Of a stretch of DNA of 64,000 nt, positions 38,522 to 48,886 are shown piece by piece (the stretch's first letter is position 1; each line of letters begins with the position of its first letter). This stretch comes from Frischella japonica. GTDB lineage: Bacteria; Pseudomonadota; Gammaproteobacteria; Enterobacterales; Orbaceae. The notes under the pieces are model-generated. The model was not told the DNA's origin, searched no databases, and was given only the letters and a program-made list of their open reading frames with translations. Location: positions 186,001-250,000 of the forward strand of contig NZ_JABURY010000019.1 of NCBI RefSeq assembly GCF_014489845.1. The letters are read 5' to 3'. The position numbers were made by a program, and so were the translations under genes.

Positions 38522-39802
38522 ATGGCAGAAAAAAAGATACAAGCTATTCGTGGTATGAACGATTTACTTCCAACTGATTGCATGCTCTGGCAACAAGTTG
38601 AAGAAACAGTGAAACGTGTTTTTAATAGCTATGGCTATAATGAAATTCGTACTCCAATCGTTGAAGATACCGCATTATTCAAACGCGCTGTTGGTGAAGT
38701 TACCGATATCGTTGAAAAAGAGATGTACACCTTCAATGATCGCAATGAAAATGAGAGTATAACCCTAAGACCTGAACTAACAGCAGGTTGTGTTCGAGCT
38801 GGAATTGAGCATGGGTTATTATATAATCAAGAACAGCGTTTATGGTACTTTGGTCCTGCTTTCCGGCATGAACGTCCACAAAAAGGACGTTACCGTCAAT
38901 TTCACCAATTCGGTGTCGAAGTCTTTGGTCTTACTGGACCCGATATCGATGCAGAATTAATTTTATTGACCGCACGATTATGGAAAGCATTAGGAATTGC
39001 TGAACATACCACGTTAGAACTTAACAGTATTGGTTCACTAGAATCGCGCGCCAATTATAAACAAGCATTAGTCAGTTATTTAGAACAGCATCAAGATCGG
39101 CTTGATGAAGACTGTAAACGTCGTTTATATACCAATCCATTACGGATTTTAGATTCAAAAAATGCCGATATTCAAGAATTATTAAATGAAGCGCCTAAAT
39201 TATTCGAATATTTAGATGCGCCATCATATGAACATTTTGAAGGTTTATGCAAATTACTCGACGATAATGGTATTAAATATAATATTAATCAACGTCTTGT
39301 AAGAGGTCTAGATTATTATAATCGTACTGTATTTGAATGGGTAACAAGCAGTTTAGGGGCTCAAGGTACCGTTTGTGGTGGAGGGCGTTATGATAGCTTG
39401 GTGTCACAACTTGGCGGAAAATCGACTCCAGCAGTTGGCTTCGCCATCGGTGCAGAAAGATTAATCTTACTGATTCAAAGCGTTAATCCTGAATTGAAAA
39501 GTAATAATAACATTGATATTTATATGATATCATCAGGAGATAAAACCCTAGCGGTCGCCCAACAATTAGCTGAGCAATTACGTGATGTGATGCCAGATAA
39601 GCGTATTATGACAAACTATGGTACCAGCAATTTCAAAAAGCAATTCAGCAAAGCAGATAAACATGGTGCTAAGATCGCGATCATAATTGGTGAAAATGAA
39701 ATTTCAGCTAACAAAGTGATCATTAAAAATTTACAAAGTGGTGAACAATTTGATGTTGCCCAAAACAGTGTTGCCGAATATTGTATGAACATTATGGATT
39801 GA
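38522..39802 (+). CDS. hisS: histidyl-tRNA synthetase
   Basis: Charges tRNA-His. 426 residues from ATG 38522 ([17 protein letters not shown], as in E. coli 424); an in-frame GTG at 38513 would add three residues, and neither start has a clear ribosome site. Class II synthetase: motif 2 is [18 protein letters not shown], the histidine motif [15 protein letters not shown], and motif 3 [13 protein letters not shown]-terminal anticodon domain covers the last 95 residues. Between ispG and yfgM, in the enteric order. Confidence 0.96.
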   Translation: MAEKKIQAIRGMNDLLPTDCMLWQQVEETVKRVFNSYGYNEIRTPIVEDTALFKRAVGEVTDIVEKEMYTFNDRNENESITLRPELTAGCVRAGIEHGLLYNQEQRLWYFGPAFRHERPQKGRYRQFHQFGVEVFGLTGPDIDAELILLTARLWKALGIAEHTTLELNSIGSLESRANYKQALVSYLEQHQDRLDEDCKRRLYTNPLRILDSKNADIQELLNEAPKLFEYLDAPSYEHFEGLCKLLDDNGIKYNINQRLVRGLDYYNRTVFEWVTSSLGAQGTVCGGGRYDSLVSQLGGKSTPAVGFAIGAERLILLIQSVNPELKSNNNIDIYMISSGDKTLAVAQQLAEQLRDVMPDKRIMTNYGTSNFKKQFSKADKHGAKIAIIIGENEISANKVIIKNLQSGEQFDVAQNSVAEYCMNIMD

Positions 39803-39812
39803 GGAGAATAAT

Positions 39813-40490
39813 GTGAGTCATTCTGATACAGAAGAACAGTTAAACACAATCATTTATTTTTTTAATAGAACATGGAAAATTATTGTTCCTATTGTTATTA
39901 TCATTTTAATCAGTATAGCAGGTTGGTATTATTGGCAATCATATAAGACCGAACAACTTGCTATCGCATCTGAGAAGTATGAATCTTTAATTAATAAAGT
40001 AGACCCAGCAGATCCTAAATCAATTGATGAGTTAGTCGCATTTGCTAATGAAAACGATAATATCTATGGTATTTTTGCGGATTTGAAAGCGGCACAGTTC
40101 TATGTTGAAACACTAAAAGATTATGCTGGTGCTGAATCATTACTGATTAATGCGCGTAGCAATACAAACTCCGAATTGATATTAGCCATTATCAATATCC
40201 GAATTGCTAAATTACAATATCAGTTGGATAAATATCAAGATAGTTTGGCTACTTTAAATCAAATAAAGAGTCCAAAATGGTCAGGAGCTGTTAATGATAT
40301 TCGGGGCGACATTTTTATTAAACTTGAAAAATATCAAGACGCATTTAATGCTTATGATGCAGCGCTAGCAAGTTCTGTTCCTGAAAAACTAGCTGAATAT
40401 ATAAAAATGAAACGCAATAACGCTGAAATTTTGCGTGATATACAGAATATTGAACAAGAGAAGGCTGCTCAACAATCTAAAGCAGAATAA
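39813..40490 (+). CDS. yfgM: YfgM, ancillary SecYEG translocon subunit
   Basis: Inner-membrane protein with a periplasmic TPR-like domain, which acts with PpiD at the SecYEG translocon. 225 residues (E. coli 206). N-in membrane segment at about 24-43 (IIVPIVIIILISIAGWYYWQ), followed by helical repeats with AQFYVETLKDYAGAESLL and GDIFIKLEKYQDAFNAYDAAL. The start is GTG at 39813 after a GAGGAGA site, 10 bases after hisS; the ATG two bases earlier is out of frame. A hairpin spans its stop codon (40486-40508). Confidence 0.9.
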   Translation: MSHSDTEEQLNTIIYFFNRTWKIIVPIVIIILISIAGWYYWQSYKTEQLAIASEKYESLINKVDPADPKSIDELVAFANENDNIYGIFADLKAAQFYVETLKDYAGAESLLINARSNTNSELILAIINIRIAKLQYQLDKYQDSLATLNQIKSPKWSGAVNDIRGDIFIKLEKYQDAFNAYDAALASSVPEKLAEYIKMKRNNAEILRDIQNIEQEKAAQQSKAE

Positions 40491-40508
40491 TAAAGTAGCT
40501 TTATTATT
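40486..40508 (+). repeat. hairpin over the yfgM stop codon
   Basis: AATAATAAAG and CTTTATTATT, perfect 10-bp arms with a 3-base loop. No T-run follows, so it is a weak terminator at most. Confidence 0.4.
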
Positions 40509-40696
40509 GATGAGATATTTCAATTTTTAATATAAATGTTTGCGATGTTTAAAAGTAATATTTGATTGGTTAGAATTAATCTGATCAAGGTTTAAATTTG
40601 CTATTATTGGCTTTTATCATCAAAATCATGACATTAAATTTATACTGAATGTTAAATTATGATAAATGAAATTTAACATTGCCATAGGAAAATAAT

Positions 40697-41881
40697 ATGA
40701 ATTTGCGTAAATATTTTTTGGTAAGTGCTATCGTCATTTCGATTGCATCGGTGACCTCTGGTTGTTCACTATTTGGAGGAGAACAAGATACCATTGAAGT
40801 GGCACCTTCTCCAGTTATTGATACCGCATTTCCACTTCATCAGCTTTGGCATAATGACTTATCAGGCGATACAAAAATCTATTCATTATTATCGCCTGAT
40901 GCCTATCTTAATGTGGTTTACGCAGCTAGTCGTAAAGGACAAATTAAAGCTATTGATTTAACCACTGGTAATACCCTATGGAATATTGATGTTTCAACGA
41001 GCTCATTATTTAGTAGTCAATCCGCTTTATTGTCCGGTGGTGTTACGGTAGATGAGAAATATGTTTATGTAGGTAGTGAGCGTGCAACACTTTATGTTTT
41101 AGAAAAATACACTGGTATGATCATGTGGCAAAAAGAGGCCAAAGGCGAAATCTTAGCTAAACCGATTTTGGTTAATGATAATCTTATTGTTTCAACCTCA
41201 AATGGTTACATTCAGTGTTTCAATCGTAATAGTGGCAATGAATTATGGGAAATTACTACTGAAGTGCCAACACTAACATTACGTGGGCAATCAACACCGA
41301 CGCTGGCTTATGGTGCCATTTTAACGGGCGATAATAGTGGTCATGTAAGTGCTTACTTTGCTAAAGATGGGCAATTAATATGGCAACAACGTATTTCACA
41401 GCCAAAAGGTTCTACGGAAATTGCAAAACTAAATGATGTCGATTCTTCACCAGTTATTGAACAAGGTTTAGTTTATTCTGTAGGCTATAATGGCAATATT
41501 GTCGCATTAGATTTAAGCGATGGACAAATTATTTGGAAAAAACCTGTCGGTTCTTACCATAGTTTAGTCATGAATCAAAACCATCTGTTTGCCGTTGATC
41601 AAAATGATAATATTTATGCTTTAACAAAAAATGATGGTACGGTTGTTTGGAAACTATCTGATTTATTACATCGTCAGTTAACTGACCCGGTTATTTATCA
41701 TGATTATATTGTTGTCGGTGATTATGAAGGTTATCTCTATCTCATTGATAGTAATACAGGTAATATTACGGCAAAAACTCAAGTGAATAGTAGTGGCTTA
41801 CTCTCCAAACCGTTAGTTGTTGATAATGATTTAATTATTCAGGCCAAAAATGGCGATATTTATGCATATGGCCTAAAATAA
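40697..41881 (+). CDS. bamB: outer membrane assembly lipoprotein BamB
   Basis: Periplasmic lipoprotein of the BAM complex that folds outer-membrane proteins. 394 residues (E. coli 392). The signal peptide ends at a lipobox, SVTSGC, with the acylated cysteine at about residue 23. An eight-bladed beta-propeller follows, made of PQQ-like repeats such as IDLTTGNTLWNIDV, LEKYTGMIMWQKE and LDLSDGQIIWKKPV. In the conserved yfgM-bamB-der order, but with its own 200-base leader and a terminator after it. Confidence 0.95.
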   Translation: MNLRKYFLVSAIVISIASVTSGCSLFGGEQDTIEVAPSPVIDTAFPLHQLWHNDLSGDTKIYSLLSPDAYLNVVYAASRKGQIKAIDLTTGNTLWNIDVSTSSLFSSQSALLSGGVTVDEKYVYVGSERATLYVLEKYTGMIMWQKEAKGEILAKPILVNDNLIVSTSNGYIQCFNRNSGNELWEITTEVPTLTLRGQSTPTLAYGAILTGDNSGHVSAYFAKDGQLIWQQRISQPKGSTEIAKLNDVDSSPVIEQGLVYSVGYNGNIVALDLSDGQIIWKKPVGSYHSLVMNQNHLFAVDQNDNIYALTKNDGTVVWKLSDLLHRQLTDPVIYHDYIVVGDYEGYLYLIDSNTGNITAKTQVNSSGLLSKPLVVDNDLIIQAKNGDIYAYGLK

Positions 41882-42220
41882 TGGAGAATAGTATATTTTT
41901 TGATTGATAGTTAACACACTTAAAATAAAATCAATGATATTATTAGGTCGTTTTTACGACCTAATATTTTAGAAATTACAACAATAAAGGTTTGGTTATT
42001 AAGTTAATAAGTATTTTAGTTTAATTATTGTTTAAATCGTTAGAACAATATTAATATTAAATAATATTAGTTTAAGCGCATTTTTCATTATCAGCAGAAG
42101 CTAAGTTACCTGCGGTTGTAATAGAGAGTGCTCACTAAACTTTATTAGTATAGAACTGAATTTACCGTCAATTTTTATCGATTTAACGATAGAATTGGCG
42201 CCATTAATAAGAGAATTGAC
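41882..42220. other. bamB-der intergenic region
   Basis: Holds the bamB terminator (41941-41970) and the presumed der promoter. The remaining DNA is AT-rich with nothing recognisable. Confidence 0.5.
41941..41970 (+). terminator. hairpin terminator of bamB
   Basis: Perfect 11-bp stem (41941-41951 with 41956-41966) around a TTTT loop. The T-tail is short (TTTT), so termination is likely but not certain. Confidence 0.7.
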
Positions 42221-43687
42221 ATGATACCTGTCATTGCATTAGTTGGTCGGCCGAATGTCGGCAAATCAACACTATTTAATCGTTTGACCAAAACCCGAGA
42301 TGCTTTGGTGGCCGATTTCCCAGGATTAACTCGCGATCGTAAGTATGGTCGTGCTGAAATTAAAGGTCACGAGTATATTGTTATTGATACGGGTGGAATT
42401 GATGGCTCAGAAGAAGGCATTGAAAGCTTTATGGCAGATCAATCCTTACAGGCAATCGAAGAAGCTGATATTGTTTTATTTATGGTTGATGCCAGAGCCG
42501 GCGTAATGCCAGCTGATCATGCAATTGCCAATCACTTACGTAGTCGCTCAAAACCAAATTTCCTAGTGGTGAATAAAACGGATGGACTTGATGCTGATGT
42601 TGTGACAAACGAATTTTATGAATTAGGGCTAGGTTCAGTTTACCCAATTGCGGCCAGCCATGGACGCGGTGTAACTTCATTGATTGAAACAGTCTTAGAA
42701 CCCATTTTTCATTTTGCAGACACCATCGTAGAAGATAATAGCGACGATGATACAAGTGCTTTACCTGAATCTTATGATGATTCAATATTAGATGATACTC
42801 AAGCATTAATTAATCAACCAATAAAAGTAGCTATTGTTGGTCGACCAAATGTAGGTAAGTCAACACTCACTAATCGAATTTTGGGTGAAGAACGCGTGAT
42901 TGTATATGATATGCCCGGCACCACACGCGATAGTATTTACATACCGATGACTCGTGATGAGCGTGAATACATCATAATTGATACCGCCGGTGTTCGTAAA
43001 CGCGGTAAAATTAATGAAACGGTAGAAAAATTTTCTGTTATAAAAACCCTACAAGCGATCGAAGATGCTAACGTTGTGATTTTGGTGATTGATGCCAGAG
43101 AGGGTATTTCCGATCAAGACCTTTCTTTACTTGGCTTTATTATTAATAGCGGACGTTCGCTAGTGATTGCTGTCAATAAATGGGATGGCTTATCAATGGA
43201 TGTCAAAGAACAAATCAAATCGACGTTGGATGATCGATTAGATTTCATTGATTTTGCCCGGTTACATTTTATTTCGGCATTACATGGTAGTGGTGTAGGT
43301 AATTTATTTGATTCTATACAAGAAGCATATGATTGCGCTACGCGTCGCGTTAATACTGCCTTATTAACTAAAATTATGCAGATGGCGCAAGATGATCATC
43401 AACCGCCTTTGGTTCAAGGCCGACGTGTTAAGTTAAAATATGCCCATGCTGGAGGTTATAACCCACCAATTGTGGTTATCCATGGTAATCAAGTCACCGA
43501 TCTACCTGATTCTTATAAACGTTATTTGATGAACTATTTCAGACGTTCTCTAAAAATCATGGGGTCGCCTATCCGTATTCAATTTAAAGAAGGTGCCAAT
43601 CCATTTGAGGGTCGAAAAAATAGCTTAACTGCATCACAACAACGTAAGCGCCGACGTTTATTAAAGCATGTTAAAGGACGCCGTTAA
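42221..43687 (+). CDS. der: ribosome-assembly GTPase Der (EngA)
   Basis: Double GTPase required for 50S subunit assembly. 488 residues (E. coli 490). G domain 1 has GRPNVGKST at 8-16, DTGG and NKTD; G domain 2 has GRPNVGKST near 207, [10 protein letters not shown] and NKWDG. A KH-like C-terminal domain with [12 protein letters not shown] and a basic tail [14 protein letters not shown] close the protein. An acidic linker (EDNSDDDTS) joins the G domains. yfgJ follows after 6 bases, as in enterics. Confidence 0.97.
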   Translation: MIPVIALVGRPNVGKSTLFNRLTKTRDALVADFPGLTRDRKYGRAEIKGHEYIVIDTGGIDGSEEGIESFMADQSLQAIEEADIVLFMVDARAGVMPADHAIANHLRSRSKPNFLVVNKTDGLDADVVTNEFYELGLGSVYPIAASHGRGVTSLIETVLEPIFHFADTIVEDNSDDDTSALPESYDDSILDDTQALINQPIKVAIVGRPNVGKSTLTNRILGEERVIVYDMPGTTRDSIYIPMTRDEREYIIIDTAGVRKRGKINETVEKFSVIKTLQAIEDANVVILVIDAREGISDQDLSLLGFIINSGRSLVIAVNKWDGLSMDVKEQIKSTLDDRLDFIDFARLHFISALHGSGVGNLFDSIQEAYDCATRRVNTALLTKIMQMAQDDHQPPLVQGRRVKLKYAHAGGYNPPIVVIHGNQVTDLPDSYKRYLMNYFRRSLKIMGSPIRIQFKEGANPFEGRKNSLTASQQRKRRRLLKHVKGRR

Positions 43688-43693
43688 AATTTT

Positions 43694-43951
43694 ATGAACA
43701 ACGAACAGAATTTATCTAATATTGAAGGGGTTTGTCCGGTGTGCCATCAACCAATGAAACGGACTAGCCCTAAAATTTGTTATTGTGAACATTGCCATCA
43801 AAATTACGATGAGCAATACCTTTGCCCAGTATGTTCAGCATTTCTACAACAAATTAAGGGTTGCGGAGCAATCAATTATATTTGTCAAAATGATGGATTG
43901 GTATCCACTAGCAAAGTTAAATTTCATTATCGCCCTGTTTTGGGTGAATAA
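43694..43951 (+). CDS. yfgJ: zinc-ribbon protein YfgJ
   Basis: Small cytoplasmic protein of unknown function with two zinc ribbons. 85 residues; E. coli YfgJ has 71. Ligand pairs are CPVC (about 14-17) with CEHC (about 31-36), and CPVC (about 44-47) with the C...C of GCGAINYICQNDG. This layout and the GCGA-NYxCQ segment match YfgJ. It begins 6 bases after der, the same neighbour as in E. coli, which suggests a link to ribosome assembly (inference). Confidence 0.88.
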   Translation: MNNEQNLSNIEGVCPVCHQPMKRTSPKICYCEHCHQNYDEQYLCPVCSAFLQQIKGCGAINYICQNDGLVSTSKVKFHYRPVLGE

Positions 43952-44623
<672 letters not shown>

Positions 44624-44645
44624 TTAACCATATAATATAATCGCC

Positions 44646-44684
44646 ATGACAGTCAGATAATAAATAAGTTTGGCTGTCATTTTT
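44646..44684 (+). terminator. terminator of adk
   Basis: Ten-base-pair stem ATGACAGTCA/TGGCTGTCAT with one T-G pair and a 15-base loop, ending in TTTT. Confidence 0.7.
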
Positions 44685-44797
44685 AATAAGTTAATACTTA
44701 TTACATCCTTGATAGATATAATCTTACCCAATTCATCAGCTGGACATGAAAAGCTAATTAAGCTCAAATCATTTTATTTTCTTATCAGCAATGCTCC

Positions 44798-44814
44798 CTT
44801 AAGGTTTTTTTAAG
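44798..44814 (+). promoter_or_regulatory. PmrA (BasR) box upstream of the PAP2 gene
   Basis: CTTAAG, five bases, TTTAAG: a full match to the PmrA direct-repeat consensus YTTAAK-N5-YTTAAK. It lies 55 bases before the 44870 start, a normal position for activation. The pmrAB genes follow immediately downstream. Confidence 0.7.
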
Positions 44815-44869
44815 ATTAGCTTATTAAAATCAAGCAACATATTAATAGACATCATAACTTGAATAACCT

Positions 44870-45430
44870 ATGTTAAGTGACTTAAATTACCGCCTATTTA
44901 TGATGATCAATGCTGCAGCAGATGCGCCTCATTTTATGATTACATTTGCTATTTTATGTGCTAACTATCTCATTTATTTACCTATATTAACTATTATCTA
45001 TCTGTGGCTAAGGCGACCAATTTCACGCGAAATCATTGCTAAAATCTTACTTGTTATATTAGTTAGCTTGAGTTTGACCACAGGCACTAATTTTTTATTT
45101 CATGCAGAGGGTAATTCTTTTCCCAGCAAACATACCACTTTTATATTCGCTATTGCCTTTACTCTATTTTTTAATATTAAACATCATCCGCAACAGAAAA
45201 TAGCTTGTTTAATAACGTTGATTATTGCTTTGTTGATAGGCTGGTCACGGATTTATCTAGGTATACATTGGCCATTTGATATTATCTTCGCAATTATAAT
45301 CAGCTTAATTAGTACTTATTTGCTCAATTATTATTGGCCAAAATGTGGGAAATTAACCGTAGAAATTATAAGTTGCATTTATCGAATAATATTTTTCTTT
45401 TTTATTCGTTTTGGGATTACTAAATATTAA
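44870..45430 (+). CDS. ybjG: YbjG-like PAP2 phosphatase missing motif 1
   Basis: Membrane phosphatase related to YbjG/BcrC, which dephosphorylates undecaprenyl diphosphate to recycle the peptidoglycan lipid carrier. 186 residues with about five membrane segments. The N-terminus MLSDLNYRLFMMINAAADAP closely resembles E. coli YbjG (198 residues). Motif 2 reads FPSKHTTF (PSDH in YbjG) and motif 3 SRIYLGIHWPFD keeps the Arg, His and Asp. The segment with motif 1 (the HDRPF region) is shortened, so the first arginine is missing. A PmrA box precedes it, consistent with PmrA control of ybjG in enterics. Activity is uncertain. Confidence 0.75.
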   Translation: MLSDLNYRLFMMINAAADAPHFMITFAILCANYLIYLPILTIIYLWLRRPISREIIAKILLVILVSLSLTTGTNFLFHAEGNSFPSKHTTFIFAIAFTLFFNIKHHPQQKIACLITLIIALLIGWSRIYLGIHWPFDIIFAIIISLISTYLLNYYWPKCGKLTVEIISCIYRIIFFFFIRFGITKY

Positions 45431-45661
45431 CGTTAGTTATACTAATTAAATTTAAAGGATAGTACTGACTATTCTATATTTTTATTTTTGGCTAAGAACC
45501 TCATAAGTTACGATGAATATTACAAAATTGCTTGGGAACAAATAATAAATTTTTTTGTCTTATCATTTTGTGGAAAATTTTTTGATGTAATAATGAAAGT
45601 AATTAAAGCCGGAAAAAACGTAACTTATTGGATAATAAATCATAATGAATAAGGGTAGCTA

Positions 45662-46321
45662 ATGAAAATATTAATAACCGAAGATGATACATTATTACAA
45701 AAAGGATTGCATAAAGCATTGACTGCTGAAGGTTTTGTTTGTGAACTTGCCGAAAATGGTAAACAAGCTGAACAATTGATAGAAAACTTTGTATTTAGTG
45801 TTATTATACTTGACTTAGGTTTACCTGATTGTGATGGTTTGCAATTACTTCGCAAATGGCGTAAACAAAACAATGCTGTACCAGTATTGATTCTAACTGC
45901 CCGTGATACAATTGAAGATCGCGTCGAAGGTTTAGATTTAGGTGCCGATGATTATTTAATTAAACCCTTTGCTTTACAAGAGTTACTTGCTCGGGTGAGA
46001 GCCTTAATTCGTCGTCATGAAGGTATTTGCCATAATATTATTTGTTGTGGCCGTTTTACGATTGATCTTAAACAACACATCGCGTTTGATAATCAAATTC
46101 CTCTTACACTCACACCAAAAGAGTTTGCCTTATTAGCCAGATTAATGACTAAACCGGAGCAACAAATTCATCGTGAAGTATTACAAAATGATTTATATAC
46201 ATGGAGTAGTGATCCTAATTCAAATGTACTTGAAGTTCATATTCATGGTCTTAGACAAAAAATTGGCAAAAAATTTATTCAAACCGTTCGAGGTTACGGT
46301 TATCGTTTTACTTTAAATTAA
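45662..46321 (+). CDS. basR: response regulator BasR (PmrA)
   Basis: OmpR-family activator of envelope genes that respond to iron, acid and cationic peptides. 219 residues (E. coli 222). Receiver domain with acidic pocket EDD at 7-9, phosphorylated Asp51 in VIILDLGLPD, and KPFAL. The C-terminal winged helix contains LTPKEFALLARLM, NVLEVHIHGLRQKIG and TVRGYGYRF, closest to BasR among enteric regulators. Upstream of basS by 25 bases. QseB is the main alternative. Confidence 0.9.
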   Translation: MKILITEDDTLLQKGLHKALTAEGFVCELAENGKQAEQLIENFVFSVIILDLGLPDCDGLQLLRKWRKQNNAVPVLILTARDTIEDRVEGLDLGADDYLIKPFALQELLARVRALIRRHEGICHNIICCGRFTIDLKQHIAFDNQIPLTLTPKEFALLARLMTKPEQQIHREVLQNDLYTWSSDPNSNVLEVHIHGLRQKIGKKFIQTVRGYGYRFTLN

Positions 46322-46346
46322 TCATCATCGCTAGGAAATACCAAAA

Positions 46347-47441
46347 ATGCAATTAAAACAAACATTCGTAAACCTAAAATATAGTATTCGCTGGAATCTG
46401 TTTATTACACTTGGTTTACTTATGCTTGTTTGTCAAACAATTACCGTATTATGGTTATGGCATGAAAGTAAAGAACAAATCGATGTTATGGTTGATTTAA
46501 CGCTCAGCAAAAAAATAACCGATACAGTTGTTAAACAAGAAGAATTTGAAGCTATCTTAGTATTATTAGTGTCAACCTTTACAATTATGTCAATTACGTT
46601 ACTACTGGCTTATCAGGCAATTAAAAAAATCACCAAGCCATTAGAGCGATTACAAAAAAAATTATCACTGCGTACCGCAGAAAATCTGACGCCAATTGAT
46701 CCGCTAAGCCAAATGAATGAAATTAAATCGATTACACAAGCATTAAACGGATTATTTATGCGATTAGATGAAACATTACAACAAGAACGCTTATTTACTG
46801 CGGATGTTGCCCATGAATTAAGAACACCTTTAGCCGGTATACGCTTACATTTGGAATTATTAGAACGTAATGAAAATATCGACTGTCAGGAATTAATCGA
46901 ACGAATCGATCGTTTAGTTAATACGGTTGAACAGTTACTCACTTTAGCACGTACCAGCCAAAAGTTTATCAGCGGTTCAGAACAAACCGTCAATTTTAAG
47001 ACTGATATTTTTAATCAGCTTGCAAATGAACTTACAGATATGCTACAGACAAAGCAGCAAACCTTAATCTGGCAATTAAGTGATGGCCCCTTATTATTTA
47101 AAGGCGATCATACCCTAATTTGTCTTTTATTACGTAATTTAGTAGAAAATGCATCACGATACAGTCCACCAAACAGCCAAATTATTATCGATTGCCATCA
47201 ATTTGATCATCATATCATCATTGAAGTGATCGATGAAGGTATTGGTATTGATGAATCGAAACTGTCTCAATTAACTCAGGCTTTTTTTCGTATGGATAGG
47301 CGCTATAAAGGCGTTGGCCTGGGGTTAAGTATTGTTAGTCGAATCATAAAATTACATCGTGGTAAATTAATTATAAAAAATCGTAATAATACATCGCATG
47401 GTACATGTGTTAAGTGTCTTTTACCTGATTTAACTATATAA
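46347..47441 (+). CDS. basS: sensor histidine kinase BasS (PmrB)
   Basis: Inner-membrane partner of BasR. 364 residues (E. coli 363). Two membrane segments, at about 18-38 and 70-90, enclose a short periplasmic loop of some 30 residues. It includes an ExxE pair at E65/E68, the Fe3+ site known in PmrB. A HAMP-like segment follows, then the H-box FTADVAHELRTPLAG with the phosphorylated His156, the N-box LLRNLVENASRYSP, and GVGLGLSIVSRI. Position and sequence both support PmrB; iron sensing is inferred. Confidence 0.88.
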   Translation: MQLKQTFVNLKYSIRWNLFITLGLLMLVCQTITVLWLWHESKEQIDVMVDLTLSKKITDTVVKQEEFEAILVLLVSTFTIMSITLLLAYQAIKKITKPLERLQKKLSLRTAENLTPIDPLSQMNEIKSITQALNGLFMRLDETLQQERLFTADVAHELRTPLAGIRLHLELLERNENIDCQELIERIDRLVNTVEQLLTLARTSQKFISGSEQTVNFKTDIFNQLANELTDMLQTKQQTLIWQLSDGPLLFKGDHTLICLLLRNLVENASRYSPPNSQIIIDCHQFDHHIIIEVIDEGIGIDESKLSQLTQAFFRMDRRYKGVGLGLSIVSRIIKLHRGKLIIKNRNNTSHGTCVKCLLPDLTI

Positions 47442-47476
47442 TAATAATTGCGTTTTTATCTTAAAGAGATATTAAT

Positions 47477-48034
47477 ATGTTAAAAGTATTTAAAAATAGT
47501 GTTGATTGTAAAATTATAATTTGGACCACTCTCATTGGTGGATTTATGAGTTCGTTAGTAAAATGGGGCTCAGAAGTCAATATGCCACCTCGTCAACCAG
47601 GCGAAGTCTCACCACCTGGGGCAAATATTGATGCTTGGTTAGGTTGGACAGGTTTTAATTCGCATAGCCTTGATTATATATATCAAGCTACGACGGTTAA
47701 TGGTGCAGTAACGCTTTACCATTGGTTATTCAGCTTTGCCTTTGCTTTTGTTTATGTATATATTGCTTATTTTTGGAATACCATTAGGAAGTGGTATGGA
47801 GCATTATACGGTATTCTCATCACTGTCATCATGCATGGTTTTTTCATTCCATTATTTGGTTTTAGAAACCCAGCTTATGATCATGGTAAAGTCGGTTGGT
47901 TATGGAATCTTAATGGTTATGAATTATGGAGTGAAATTCTTGGACATATCTACTGGTCAGCCTCAATTGAAATCTGTATGATTGCTATATTAGCCCATTA
48001 TGCACGTCCTATTCGTGGAGTGTGGCATCAATAA
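47477..48034 (+). CDS. yagU: YagU family inner-membrane protein (DUF1440)
   Basis: 185 residues (E. coli YagU 204). Hydrophobic, with about four membrane segments; GGFMSSLVKWGSEVNMPPRQPGEVSPPG and GLVWNLNGYELWSE-like residues mark DUF1440. E. coli YagU has been linked to acid resistance. It follows basS by 35 bases with no terminator between, so it could be part of the pmrAB operon, an arrangement I do not know from enterics. The last residues before the stop are polar. Confidence 0.85.
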   Translation: MLKVFKNSVDCKIIIWTTLIGGFMSSLVKWGSEVNMPPRQPGEVSPPGANIDAWLGWTGFNSHSLDYIYQATTVNGAVTLYHWLFSFAFAFVYVYIAYFWNTIRKWYGALYGILITVIMHGFFIPLFGFRNPAYDHGKVGWLWNLNGYELWSEILGHIYWSASIEICMIAILAHYARPIRGVWHQ

Positions 48035-48062
48035 ATTTTAAATAAATAGAATTTAAACATTG

Positions 48063-48091
48063 AAAAGCCATAATAAAAATATGGCTTTTTT
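48063..48091. terminator. bidirectional terminator between yagU and grpE
   Basis: AAAAGCCATA/TATGGCTTTT (10 bp) with a 7-base loop. The T-run on the plus strand and a weaker one on the minus strand allow it to end both converging genes. Confidence 0.85.
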
Positions 48092-48142
48092 AGTTATTAA
48101 ATCAATAAAAGTAACGATATAGCTCAGATATGAGCATAGGGT

Positions 48143-48745
48143 TTACTTTGCCACAACTACCATTGCTGGACGAAGTAAACGACCATTTAGGGTATAACCT
48201 TTTTGAATTGTATTAACAATTTGCCCTGATTGATGTTCTGGCGATTCAATCATAGTAATAGCTTGATGTACATCTGGATTTAATTGACCACCTTCGGTAG
48301 ACACAATATCAACACCAAATTTTTTCACAGTATCTAAAAATGATTTAAGGGTTAATTCTAATCCTTCTACCGTTGCTTTATGCTCTGGATTCTCTTTATC
48401 GGTAGCTTGCAAAGCACGTTCAAGATTATCAATCACCGGTAATAACTCATTGGAAAATTTTTCTAACGCAAATTTATGTGCTTTTTCAATATCCTGTTCG
48501 ACACGTTTACGCACATTATCAATTTCGGCCCTTGCTCGTACCATTGCTTCGCTTTCATTCTTCTTAGCGATTTGTAGATCTTTTTCCAGATTCGCAATGA
48601 GTTGATCTTTTTCCTTTAGTAAGGCTTCCAACTGTGATTGCTGCACGTCTTTTTCAGATGTTGTATCAGCAAAATTATCTGTCGATTCTGGTTTTGTGTT
48701 AATATCTTCATTAGTTTCTGACATAGTCTTTTCTTGATCAGTCAT
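48143..48745 (-). CDS. grpE: nucleotide exchange factor GrpE
   Basis: Releases ADP from DnaK in the DnaK-DnaJ-GrpE chaperone cycle. 200 residues (E. coli 197). An acidic, disordered start, a long coiled coil (QLEALLKEKDQLIANLEKDL, AMVRARAEIDNVRKRVEQDIE), then the beta-wing domain with DIVSTEGGQLNPDVHQAITMIES and the end GYTLNGRLLRPAMVVVAK. GGAG lies seven bases before the ATG. Single gene with a sigma-32 promoter, divergent from nadK, as in enterics. Confidence 0.97.
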   Translation of the reverse strand: MTDQEKTMSETNEDINTKPESTDNFADTTSEKDVQQSQLEALLKEKDQLIANLEKDLQIAKKNESEAMVRARAEIDNVRKRVEQDIEKAHKFALEKFSNELLPVIDNLERALQATDKENPEHKATVEGLELTLKSFLDTVKKFGVDIVSTEGGQLNPDVHQAITMIESPEHQSGQIVNTIQKGYTLNGRLLRPAMVVVAK

Positions 48746-48787
48746 AGGTTACTCCGAAAATTATCAAAAATATTTTTATTTAAGGTA

Positions 48788-48815
48788 TTATGGGGATAAA
48801 ATTCAATATTACAAG
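48788..48815 (-). promoter_or_regulatory. sigma-32 heat-shock promoter of grpE
   Basis: On the minus strand CTTGTAA, a 13-base spacer, then CCCCATAA, close to the consensus CTTGAAA-N13-15-CCCCATNT. It ends 43 bases before the grpE start. Confidence 0.85.
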
Positions 48816-48886
48816 ACCAGACCGTCAAGCGGAAGGAATAAAACTATTTTATTGCAAATAATCAATAAATTACTAAGGATGATTTT

